Positions 22,189 through 31,510 of a stretch of 64,000 nt of DNA are shown one piece after another. Source of the stretch: Bubalus kerabau. Its lineage: Eukaryota > Chordata > Mammalia > Artiodactyla > Bovidae. Both the position numbers and the translations under genes were made by a program. The notes under the pieces were generated by a model that had not been told where the DNA came from, searched no databases, and saw only the letters and a program-made list of their open reading frames with translations. Positions within the stretch are counted from its first letter, which is position 1. Every line of letters starts with the position of its first letter. The stretch spans positions 31,079,001-31,143,000 of the forward strand of contig NC_073630.1 of assembly GCF_029407905.1 (NCBI RefSeq). Reading direction: 5' to 3'.

Positions 22189-23089
22189 ACTGGCTGCTAG
22201 GAAACTGCATTTACTCTTTATTTTTGTGTTAGTAGAAAATAGGAGATGCGTGGAAATTTATAATGAATAAACTTCTTTTAATTACAAAGAAATACCTAGA
22301 CCCTCTCAGGCTCTCCCTCTGATAAATATTGGTCCAAACTATAAAGGAGACCTTGAGAAAGGCATGAATCTCAGTGAGTCCCTTTCCCACCACGATCCAA
22401 CTTTAATCTGTCAGAGGCATGTGGCAGAACAGTGGACCATAGCTGAGCCTTCAGACCTGCAGAGCAGTTACTCTCATGTAAGACTGAGGAGGGCTTTACC
22501 ACCTTATGACTTGGCCTAAGACAGTGAATACTAATTAAACTCCTAAAGACTGTCTTTTCAACGTGTTCTACAGCAAATAGCCTAAAAGGAACAACAACAA
22601 ATCTTCAAATATTTTGATTATAAGGAAACTCTGAAGAGTATTTCTACCTGGTCTCAGTATTAATAGTTGTGCCATCTTAGGTACTTGATTTATTATCAAG
22701 AATAATGTAAATTGTGTTTCCACTGTTAGAAAAATTTGGAGGCAAATCTGGGACTTACCTTCGTAGACATTTTTACCTTAATATAATATACATTTTTAAC
22801 CTTATTCCGAACTCCATCTTGTAATCTCGACCCTTATTTTTTCTTCTGTTTTTATGTTTTTACGTTGTTTTACGTTTATGTTTTTATGTTGTTTTTATGA
22901 TTGTATTGTATTTTATACATCATTTTGCTGTATTTTATATACAACAAGGAAGGAAAAGAATACAAGGGAGGAGGAGAGAGGGAGGGAGAGCTGGAGGGAA
23001 GAAGACCACCCAGCCCCAAATGCAGGCAAAGGGAGCCTTGGCAGAAGTCATTTCAGCTCCTGTTAGAGGAAGGATAAGAAAGGGAAAGC
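22189..23089. other. Intergenic spacer with purine-rich stretch
   Basis: A T-rich segment with repeated TTTTATG/TTTACGTT motifs (22840-22900) is followed by a GGAGGAGAGAGGGAGG purine-rich stretch (22945-23005). No gene recognised. Confidence 0.45.
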
Positions 23090-23480
23090 TGTAGCACAGC
23101 GGGAGAGCCCTAGACCTATTCTTGGAAGGCCTGAGTTCTTTCCTGATGGTAGTGGTGGTTTAGTTGCTAAGTCATGTCAGACTCTTGCAACCCCATGGAC
23201 TGTAGCCTGCCAGGCTCCTTTGTCCGTGGGATTTTCCAGGCAATCATACTGGAGTGGTTTGCCATTTCCTTCTCCAGAGGCCCTTCCTGACCCAGGGATC
23301 GAACCCCAGTCTCCTGCACGGCAGGCAGATTCTTTACTAACTGAGCTACCAGGGAAGCCTGAGTTCTTTCCTAGCCCTGCATTAATTGATTTACCGGGTA
23401 TCTTAGGCAAATCCCTTTCCCTTTGGTGGCCTCAGTTTTCTCCTGTAGAATGAGGATTATTGGACAGTTAGGTGTCCTCC
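23090..23480 (+). repeat. MIR-like SINE split by a Bov-tA
   Basis: MIR-type text AGCACAGCGGGAGAGCCCTA lies before the younger SINE at 23145-23358. Text resembling the second half, CCTCAGTTTTCTCCTGTAGA then ATGAGGATTATTGG, lies after it. Order and orientation are consistent. Confidence 0.55.
23145..23358 (-). mobile_element. Bov-tA SINE inside MIR
   Basis: Reverse unit from TTTAGTTGCTAAGTCATGTC to GAGCTACCAGGGAAGC. The perfect 14-base duplication CTGAGTTCTTTCCT is at 23131-23144 and 23359-23372. Confidence 0.95.
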
Positions 23481-23736
23481 ACTTGTCATGTTTTATGGTT
23501 CTTAGTAGGAAAAGGAGGAAGAGGGAAGGCCGAGTTTGGCCATCTGCACTGCAGATGGCCAGGCTCACATCCACGCCCCCACCCTGGTCTGACCATCTAT
23601 GGCTCACATTCTCTCAGTGCTGTAGGCATTCACAGCAGCGGATTCCTCTCTAACAGTTGTACTTTGAGCCTGGAGTCTTTCTCAATTAGACCATGTAGAG
23701 AACTCTTGTAATGGTTCAAGTATCTTAGGAGAAAAA

Positions 23737-24111
23737 TTAATGCTTCTGAACTGTGGTGTTGGAAGACTCTTGAGAGTCCCTTGGACTGCAAGGAGATCCA
23801 ACCAGTCAATCCTAAAGGAAATCAGTCCTGAATATTCATTGGAAGGACTGATGCTGAAGCTGAAACTCCAATGCTTTGGCCACCTGATGCGAAAAGCCGA
23901 CTCATTGGAAAAGACCCTGATGCTGGGAAAGACTGAAGACAGGAGGAGAAGGGGATGACAGAGGATGAGATAGTTGGATGGCATCACTGACTCGATGGAC
24001 ATGAGTTTGAGCAAGCTCTGGGAGTTGGTGAAGGACAGGGAAGCCTGGTGTGCTGCAGTCCATGGGGTCTCTAAGAGTCAGACAAGACCTGAGTGACTGA
24101 ACTGACTGAAC
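23737..24111 (+). mobile_element. BovB LINE 3' end
   Basis: Begins at BovB text ATGCTTCTGAACTGTGGTGT and runs to the tail TGAGTGACTGAACTGACTGA. Flanked by the duplication TAGGAGAAAAA (about 23726-23736 and 24112-24122). Only the extreme C-terminal region is present. Confidence 0.92.
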
Positions 24112-24261
24112 TAGGAGAAAAAAACTGTGGAAGAGATTGGAGGATGTTTAAAGTTGGAAAATAAGGTGACCTTGAGAAAAAATATCATCCACAAAATAAG
24201 AGTTTCCCAGAAGCCAAATGAGTAAAACTGTTCCCCAAATGTGGGAATTCCAAAATCATGG

Positions 24262-24733
24262 TGATTTATTTATGTATTTCGCTGCATGGGTCTTAGCTGT
24301 GGCACTTGGGATCTTTTGTTGCAACACATGGACTCTTTTGCGGGCTTCCCTCCTGGCTCAGCGGGTAAAGAATCCGCCTGCAACGCTGGAGACCTGGGCT
24401 CGATCCCTGGGTTGGGAAGATCCTCTGGAGAAGGGAAAGGCTACCCACTCCAGTATTCTGGCCTGGAGAATTGCACAGAACTGCACATTCCATGGGGTCG
24501 CAAAGAGTCAGACGTGACTAAGTGACTTTCACTAATGGACTCTCTAGCTGTGGCGTGATCTCTTTTTTTTTTTTTTTGGTGTGATCTCTTCAGTAGTTGT
24601 AGCACCAGTATTCTTGCCTCGGGCCTAGCTGCTCCGAGGCATGTGGGATCATAGTTTCCTGGACCAAGGTTCGAACCCATGTCTCCTGCATTGCAAAGTG
24701 GACTCCCAACCATCAGACTGCTAGGGAAGTCCC
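24262..24733 (-). mobile_element. CHR-type tRNA-derived SINE, interrupted by Bov-tA
   Basis: Reverse-oriented text typical of cetartiodactyl CHR SINEs: GCATGGGTCTTAGCTGTGGC, then CATGTGGGATCATAGTTTCC, TTCGAACCCATGTCTCCTGC, and the end GCTAGGGAAGTCCC. A Bov-tA at 24336-24533 splits it, and a poly-T (24562-24578) sits inside. Confidence 0.75.
24336..24533 (+). mobile_element. Bov-tA SINE inside the CHR SINE
   Basis: GGGCTTCCCTCCTGGCTCAG through GACGTGACTAAGTGACTTTC. ATGGACTCT flanks it at 24327-24335 and 24534-24542. Confidence 0.92.
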
Positions 24734-24869
24734 CATACTGATTTATTGATGTCTGATTCTTTGTTTGAAGTTCTGTACTTTAGACTTTTGAAGGTTTTTT
24801 TCTTTTTTAAGATCATATAATACCTGGTATAAAGTCTAATGATTTCCGGGGTATTCTGAATTTAGATCC

Positions 24870-24892
24870 AGTTTTTTTTTTTTTTTTTTTTT
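24870..24892. repeat. Poly-T tract
   Basis: A T run of about 22 bases, possibly the tail of a reverse-oriented retroelement whose body (24893-25430) I could not assign. Confidence 0.75.
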
Positions 24893-25014
24893 AATGGAGA
24901 AGCAAAGAGTGGCTTTGTTACTTTGCTAGGCAAAGGGGGAACACAGTAGGCTAGGGTCTCAAGAACTGTGCCCCCACTCTCTGGTGAATAGGGAGAAGTT
25001 ATAAGTCAGGCAAG

Positions 25015-25228
25015 TCGTGAAGTCATGAAGTCGCTCAGTTATGTCCGACTCTTCGTGACCCCATGGACTGTAGCCCACCAGGCTCCTCCATCCATGGAAT
25101 TTTCTACGCAAGCGTACTGGAGTGGGTTGCCATTTCCTTCTCCAGGAGATCTTCCCAACCCAGGGATCAAACCCGGGTCTCCCTCATTGCGGGCAGACGC
25201 TTTACTGTCTGAGCCACCAGGGAATCGC
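25015..25228 (-). mobile_element. Bov-tA SINE
   Basis: Reverse unit from TCGTGAAGTCATGAAGTCGC to GAGCCACCAGGGAATCGC. The perfect 13-base duplication TAAGTCAGGCAAG is at 25002-25014 and 25229-25241. Confidence 0.95.
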
Positions 25229-25429
25229 TAAGTCAGGCAAGGCTATGTGATAAAGATCAAGGCAGTAACAACAGTCTTGCATTCCTCTTTCTTCTATGAA
25301 GTTTCAATAGGTTGGGGTTGCTGACAAAATTAGGGTGTATGCAGAGTCATAGGTGGTCCAGTCTCCTAATGTTGATGAGCCTCTCACGTCCCTTTAATCT
25401 TGGCTCAGGTGGTTTCTTGGCTGCTTTGG

Positions 25430-25668
25430 GTGTACCTTCTAACCACTGCGAACATGGCGCTGAGCGCAGTGTGGAGCATGCAGGCCGCGGTCGGCAGCCT
25501 GCGCGCCATCTCGGCACCCAGCACGCCCTGCTCGCCGCGGCCCTGGGGACTGCGAGCGGGTGCAGTCTGGGAGCTGCACACCGGCCCTGCTCTTCTGTCG
25601 GGAAGCTTTGGGAGATGTTGTTTACTGTAGTCTTCCTGAAGTTGGGACAAAGTTGAACAAACAAGAGG
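25430..25668 (+). pseudogene. GCSH: GCSH processed pseudogene (glycine cleavage system H protein), deleted and truncated
   Basis: An ATG at 25454 opens [20 protein letters not shown], then [20 protein letters not shown]. This resembles the mitochondrial targeting peptide of GCSH, the lipoyl-carrier H protein of the mitochondrial glycine cleavage system. At about 25595 the text jumps, out of frame (+1), to [20 protein letters not shown] and KQE, a highly conserved stretch of mature H protein. The first part of the mature domain is missing. Downstream the copy is replaced by a Bov-tA at 25669, so the lipoyl-lysine region is absent. No introns are seen, and the local GC/CpG jump comes from the GCSH 5' region. 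It cannot encode a working protein. Confidence 0.82.
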
Positions 25669-25850
25669 TTAAAGCGTCTGCCTGCAATGCGGGAGACCTG
25701 AGTTCGATCCCTGGGTCTGGAAGATGCCCTGGAGAAGGAAATGGCAACCCACTCCAGTATTCCTGCCTGGAGAATCCCATGGACAGAGGAGCCTGGTGGG
25801 CTACAGTCCACGGGGTTGCGAAGAGTCGGACACGACTGAGCGACTTCACT
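25669..25850 (+). mobile_element. Bov-tA SINE, 5'-truncated, abutting the GCSH pseudogene
   Basis: Starts within the tRNA-derived half (TTAAAGCGTCTGCCTGCAAT), lacking the usual GGGCTTCCCTGG head, and runs to ACACGACTGAGCGACTTCAC. The missing head and missing GCSH 3' half suggest a deletion at the junction. Confidence 0.9.
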
Positions 25851-25957
25851 CACTCTGCACTCACTTTAATCACTGAATTTTTAAAACTGAAGTTTTAATC
25901 AAGATGGGGAAGAAGAAAAAATAGGATTATTGGAGATAAGTTAATTGGAAGGGGATT

Positions 25958-26939
25958 CAGTTCAGTTCAGTCGCTCAGTGGTGTCCGACTCTTTGCGACC
26001 CCATGAATCGCAGCACGCCAGACCTCCCTGTCCATCACCAACTCCCGGAGTTCACCCAGACTCACGTCCATCGAGTCAGTGATGCCATCCAGCCATCTCA
26101 TCCTCTGTCGTCCCCTTCTCCCCCTGCCCCCAATCCTTCCCAGCATCAGAGTCTTTTCCAATGAGCCAACTCTTTGCGTGAGGTGGCCAAAGTACTGGAG
26201 TTTCAGTTTTAGCATCATTCCTTCCAAAGAAATCCCAGGGCTGATCTCCTTCAGAATGGACTGGTTGGATCTCCTTGCAGTCCAAGAGACTCGCAAGAGT
26301 CTTCTCCAACACCACAGTTCAAAAACATCAATTCTTCGGCACTCAGCCTGCTTCACAGTCCAACTCTCACATCCATACATGACCACTGGAAAAACCATAG
26401 CCTTGACTAGACAGACCTTTGTTGGCAAAGTGATATCTCTGCTTTTGAATATGCTATCTAGGTTGGACATAACTTTCCTTCCAAGGACTAAGCATCTTTT
26501 AATTTCATGGCTGCAGTCACCATCTGCAGTGATTTTGGAGCCCGAAAAAATAAAGTCTGACACTGCTTCCACTGTTTCCCCATCTATTTCCCATGAAGTG
26601 ACAGGACCGGATGCCATCTTCGTTTTCTGAATGTTGAGCTTTAAGCCAACTTTTTCACTCTCCACTTGCACTTTCATCAAGAGGCTTTTGAGTTCCTCTT
26701 CACTTTCTGACATAAGGGTGGTGTCATCTGCATATCTGAGGTTATTGATATTTCTCCTGGCAATCTTGATTCCAGCTTGTGTTTCTTCCAGTCCAGCGTT
26801 TCTCATGATGTACTCTGCATATAAGTTAAATAAGCAGAGTGAGAATATACAGCCTTGACGTACTCCTTTTCCTATTTGGAACCAGTCTGTTGTTCCATGT
26901 CCAGTTCTAACTGTTGCTTCCTGACCTGCATACAGATCA
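25958..26939 (-). mobile_element. BovB LINE, 5'-truncated, open reading frame otherwise intact
   Basis: Reverse-oriented copy with tail CAGTTCAGTTCAGTCGCTCA at 25958 and truncation at about 26939. The perfect 11-base duplication GGAAGGGGATT lies at 25947-25957 and 26940-26950. One frame runs from flanking DNA at 26962 to its natural stop near 25967 (331 codons) without breaks. It includes the polymerase motif [12 protein letters not shown] and the C-terminal [20 protein letters not shown] region. The endonuclease and the N-terminal part of the RT are missing, so it is not functional. The intact remainder suggests a comparatively young insertion. Confidence 0.95.
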
Positions 26940-26960
26940 GGAAGGGGATTAGACATAAAC

Positions 26961-27157
26961 ATATCCCTGGTGACTCATCTGCCTACAGTGCAGGAGACCC
27001 AGGTTCAATCCCTGGTCCAGAAGATCCCTGGAGAAGGAAATGGCAACCCACTCTAGTAATCTTGCCTGGAAAATCCCATGGGCAGAAGAGCCTGGTGGGC
27101 TACAGTCCATGGGATTGCAAAGAGTCTGACACGACTGAGCGACTTCGCTTTCTTTTC
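26961..27157 (+). mobile_element. Bov-tA SINE, first of three at one target site
   Basis: From TATCCCTGGTGACTCATCTG to GAGCGACTTCGCTTTC. Preceded by TTAGACATAAAC at 26949-26960 and followed by the same text at 27159-27170. Confidence 0.9.
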
Positions 27158-27170
27158 TTTAGACATAAAC

Positions 27171-27292
27171 AGGGCTTCTCTGATGGCTCAGTTGGTAAAG
27201 AATCTGCCTGCTATGCAGGAGACCCCAGTTTGCTTCCTGGGTCAGGAAGATCTGCTGGAAAAGGGATAGGCTACCCACTGCATTTATTCTTA
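27171..27292 (+). mobile_element. Bov-tA SINE fragment, second of three
   Basis: GGGCTTCTCTGATGGCTCAG to GGCTACCCACTGCATTTATT. It stops mid-unit and the next SINE starts straight after. Confidence 0.85.
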
Positions 27293-27495
27293 GGCTTCCC
27301 TTGTGGCTCAGCTGATAAAGAATCCACCTGCAATGCGGAAGACCTGGGTTCAATCCCTTTGGATCCCTGGGTTAGGAAGATTCCCTGGAGAAGGGAAAGG
27401 CTAAACACTCCAGTATTCTGACCTGGAGAATTCCATGGACTGTATAGTCCTTGCAGTCACAAAGAGTCAGACACGACTGAGCGACTTTCACTTTC
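27293..27495 (+). mobile_element. Bov-tA SINE, third of three
   Basis: GGCTTCCCTTGTGGCTCAGC to GAGCGACTTTCACTTTC, followed by TTTAGACATAAACA (27496-27509), the third occurrence of this target sequence. Confidence 0.9.
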
Positions 27496-27509
27496 TTTAG
27501 ACATAAACA

Positions 27510-28209
27510 AGAGTTTCAAATTGGCTTGAAAGACATTTGAAAGTAAACACACTGAAAACTTTCCAAAGCCATAGAAAGATTTGAGATCAGTGACATAAGG
27601 GATTGTGTTTGTAGCATCAGTAGGAAAATTCAGAAAAGCAGAGCCTATACTTATTTCTTTCTATATTGATTTGGATGTTTGCTGTCTTGGTCTTTCCTCT
27701 TTTGGTAACTGCATCCCACTGCAGCTTTGAGGAGCTTTTGTTACTGAGTCCAAGCTCCTACTGCTATCTGCATTACAGGTGAATAAATCAAGAGACGATT
27801 TGTTGAAGCAAGGAATAGAGACTTTATTTGGAAAGCCAACACACCAAGAAAATGGTCAACTAGTGTCTCAAAGAACTGTCTTCCCTGAGGTAGAACTCAG
27901 GCTTTTTTTTTTATACTCAAAGGAGAAGGCGTAAAGTCCTGGTTCTAACGAGACTGTAGAGGGGTCATATTAATATCTTGCTTTCTGCAGCCAATCACAG
28001 GTGGGCCTGGTCAGGATGTTTCCTGTGAGCCAAACAATAGTATTTGAGCTTAATGTTCATATACCTGAGCCATTATGTATGATTTAAACTTATAGGCAAC
28101 ATCCCTTTCATGATTAATTTGTAATAGAATACAAAGATTCTTCCCTATCACACTTTGGGAAGCCCCTTAATTCCACGTGGATCCTGTCAATCATGGGGCA
28201 ACACATTGC
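27510..28209. other. Intergenic sequence, possible unassigned LTR-like repeat
   Basis: 27785-28160 has a feel of an old dispersed repeat (CAAGGAATAGAGACTTTATT, a T-run, then CAGCCAATCACAGGTGGGCC), but I cannot name a family. No gene recognised. Confidence 0.3.
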
Positions 28210-28330
28210 TCTCTCTTACCTCTATTTCCTTCTCTTAAAATGAGGATTCAATACAGTAAAGGCTTAAATGGACAATCTATGTAATGTGACTAGCATAGCG
28301 CCTGGGACAATAACAGCATGATATTCATGT
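28210..28330 (+). repeat. MIR-like remnant
   Basis: CCTCTATTTCCTTCTCTTAA, then ATGAGGATTCAATACAGTAA, then CATAGCGCCTGGGACAATAA, in the order of the MIR 3' half. Confidence 0.45.
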
Positions 28331-28679
28331 TATGACCTTTCCTCAAGTCCCTATAGAACAACAGAGGTGCAGAAGGTAAAAAAAGGCCAGCCACTTCCAT
28401 GCTAGAAATGGGGAAATAGGCCTAGAGAGGTTGAGTGGCTTTTGCAAAGGCATTTGTTCTCAGAGCCTGTTCATTTAGATACAGTGAAAGCCTCAGGCTA
28501 GAAATCACTGGTGCTCATGACTTAGCAAACTTTCCACCAAGAGAACAGAAAACTGAGCTTCAGCTATGATCTGGGAGAGCATCTGCCACCCTGTCAATTT
28601 TCATGACCTCTGGGACCACTGGGTGTATTTAGATCCATGAACTCCACAAACATTACATTCTGTAGTAAACGAAAAAGCG

Positions 28680-28889
28680 GGGTGTCCCTGGTGGCTCATT
28701 GGTAAAGTATCTTCCTGCCAAAGCAGGAGACCTGGGTTTGATTCCTGGGTCAGAAAGATCCCCTGGTGAAGGAAACGGCAACCCACTCCAGTATTCTTGC
28801 CTGGGAAATCCCATGGACAGAGGAGCCTGGTGGGCTTCAGTCCATGGAGTCACAAAAAGTCGGACATGACTTAGCAGCTTAACAACACA
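28680..28889 (+). mobile_element. Bov-tA SINE
   Basis: GGGTGTCCCTGGTGGCTCAT through GGACATGACTTAGCAGCTTA with an ACAACAACA tail. Confidence 0.92.
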
Positions 28890-29849
28890 ACAACAAACTT
28901 GAGGGTTAGCCACAAGTCAGATCATAAAGGATCCTGTGGGTCTTTCTGATCTTAAGGAATGTGGACCTTATTATTTATACAGTGAGGCGCTTCTGAGGAA
29001 TTTGTCCATGATGGAGAAAGATAAGTTTTGCAATTTTGAACAATTATAGAGTCAAGAAAGCACTGTGAAGAATGGGTTTTTAAAATAATAGACTTGTTTG
29101 ATAGAGCAATTGCACTGGTCACCTTAGCTACACTCTCCACTGACTCACAATCCCCTGCAAATTTGCCAGGTGTTTCTGCCCTACAGCCTCTATTCCATCT
29201 GGGGAGAGGCTGGGAAGAGGCAATCCTGTGAGAAACTCATAGGTGAACACTTAATTAAACAAATCTTCTAGTTGCTCTAATCTCACTAAGGACTGACCGG
29301 CCTAAGGTAGTTTTTCTCTCTAAGCCTTCTCTCTCTAATGTTGTGAAGTTCCATTGGACCTACTTGTGCTTGTAGGTTGCAGAAGATGATGACCCTCTGC
29401 TTAGGGAGCCTTTCAGTCCCTCAGTGACCAGAAGAAGAGGCTCATCTGCTTCCTGCCAATAAGTCATTTAGCAGCCATGCCTCCATTCAACCCGGATGAA
29501 CTCAGACAGACAACAAAGGTCTAAGCCCAAAGAAAGGTGACTTCATTGTGTTTCTATTATGAAGTGTTTTGAAATGATTCTGCCAAAATCCAGTAAACCT
29601 CTCTTGTGGTGTGGAAGACTGAGGAAATGCACGAATGACCCTGAACTTATAAGATTCTTACCTGGCTTTAAAAATACTCATATTTCATCCATGTAAGATT
29701 CATCCATATCTAAGGACACACAGGTCCTTTCCTGGGATGACAGTAAGGCAAAATAATTTGAGCAGAAGTAAGGGTGGACCTACAAGATATAAGGGGCTTC
29801 CGGTTTGGACTTTCTACCATATAGTACTGCAAAACAGCTTCAGTTTACT
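28890..29849. other. Intergenic sequence without recognised features
   Basis: No coding or repeat signal that I can support. Confidence 0.4.
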
Positions 29850-30055
29850 GAGAGCTTAATGTGGCATTATGATAAGCAGCTTGCATTTATTATTTCTTTT
29901 AATTCTCACAACCAACTTGTATTATCTTCATATTACTGATCAGGAAATTGATGTTCAAAGTAATGAATGACTTACCCAAAGACACAAACTTGGGGAGTAT
30001 GAGATTTGGTATTCTTACCCAAGACCTTCAGGATCAAAAGACTATGTTTTACATC
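29850..30055 (-). repeat. MIR SINE (reverse orientation)
   Basis: Pattern of a reverse MIR: TTTTAATTCTCACAACCAAC, then TTACTGATCAGGAAATTGAT, then AATGACTTACCCAAAGACAC and GAGATTTGGTATTCTTACCC, in consensus order. Confidence 0.6.
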
Positions 30056-31194
30056 TTCCATAAACATGTATGCTAAAAATGTATTCCTCATTTATTTATT
30101 TGCTCAGTTAACATTCACAGATTATTTGCCAAGTGCGGATAACTGTTCTAGATACTGATTTTTTTTTTGAGATAAAGGGCTTCTCTACTGCATCTGGGTG
30201 ATTTGTTATTAAATCTCCTCAAATAGGCAAGACCAGTGGTTGCCAAATATTTTATTGTACACTTCTGTTAGTAAAAGAAAAAAGAAAATTAGTGAGCACT
30301 CCCTTCATACACATTTATTTAAAAAAAATCATATACAGGTACCACTGGTATATATTATGTTCATTTTATGCATTATTAAAAATATCAAAATCTAAAATAA
30401 AAGGAAAATATAAACAGAAATTAATTTTTTAATTAAAGATTTAACACTTACTTTATGCACACAAATGGGTATTGCATGTCCCACCACTGGAGACTGTAAA
30501 CCAGAATGTGAAGCTCATGATATTTCATACATTTCTCTTGAGGAATTCACGATCCAGTTGATATATGCTCTGCAGTACTTGATGTAAAGGGAGCATTTAG
30601 GGTTACCTGAAAAAATCAACAAAGGCTTTATGAAACAGGTGACATTTGCACTGAATCTTGGAGGATGGGTGAGAGTGATGGCAAGTGAAAGACTAGCATG
30701 TGCAAAACCATGCATTTGGGAAGGCCTTAGTGTATGGGAGGAGAATAACAATTTTAGCGTGTAATTAGAACCATGAGTGTGGGGAGAAATAAAGTAGTGA
30801 AGTAGTTTGGGGTCAGATAATGAAAAGTTATTTGTGTGATGCTATACTCTTGGACTTTATACCTTAGACAACAGGGAAGCATTGAAAGTAAGTGGAAAGA
30901 GTTGGCAGACTATTACCATGATCTGGGGGAAAAGATATAAAAGGCATAAACTGATGCAGTGGCAGTGGGATGGGAGGAGGAAATGGATCCAAGAACTGTA
31001 ACTGAATTTGGACAGGAATGGCTTCCTTGTTGAACAGGTGTGGGTAAGAGGAAGAGGGAGAAATTGAGGAAGAAACCTGGGTTTCTATTAGGATTGGAGT
31101 GGAGAGTGACTCCAGTGGCGACTTAAGGGACTCGTGTCCACTTGTCAGCCATACTGTAGACTGGAGAAAGCACGGCCTCTGGAACCAGAAGGGG
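30056..31194. other. Intergenic sequence without recognised genes
   Basis: 30600-30920 reads like an old mammalian interspersed repeat (GGTGACATTTGCACTGAATC, GGAGGATGGGTGAGAGTGAT), family not assigned. No gene. Confidence 0.35.
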
Positions 31195-31352
31195 CTGAGG
31201 TTCAATCCCTGGGTCAGGAAGCTCCCCTGGAGAGGGAAATGGCAACCCACTCCAGTTTTCTTGCTTGGGAAATCCCATGGACAGAGGAGCCTGGCGGGCT
31301 ATAGTCCATGGGGTCACAAAGGGTCAGACACGACTGAGCGACTGACACTACT
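31195..31352 (+). mobile_element. Bov-tA SINE, 5'-truncated
   Basis: Begins in the B-box region (GGTTCAATCCCTGGGTCAGG) and continues through GGAGCCTGGCGGGCTATAGT to GAGCGACTGACACTACTACT. Confidence 0.88.
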
Positions 31353-31510
31353 ACTGAAATCAGAGCACCCAAGCTCAACTCACCAGTGAGGCACTGTCTG
31401 TCTTGTGTGAGCTAAAGCAATGTGCTCTGTCTCTGACTCACACCTCCACAACTCGCATGCGCTGGGGCTCCATAGCAATGCATCATTGGACAAAACTTGC
31501 CTTAAGCAAC

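Noticed and set aside
24893..25430. LTR-like sequence following a poly-T tract
   Set aside because: It has the feel of a dispersed repeat, but I could not identify terminal TG/CA ends, a primer-binding site or a family.
26949..27509. Regularly spaced repeats resembling a CRISPR-like array
   Set aside because: The spaced 12-13 base repeats are SINE target-site duplications in a mammalian genome and the intervening units are Bov-tA bodies.
27785..28160. Possible LTR-type repeat
   Set aside because: Suggestive wording but no verifiable ends or family; left as unassigned.
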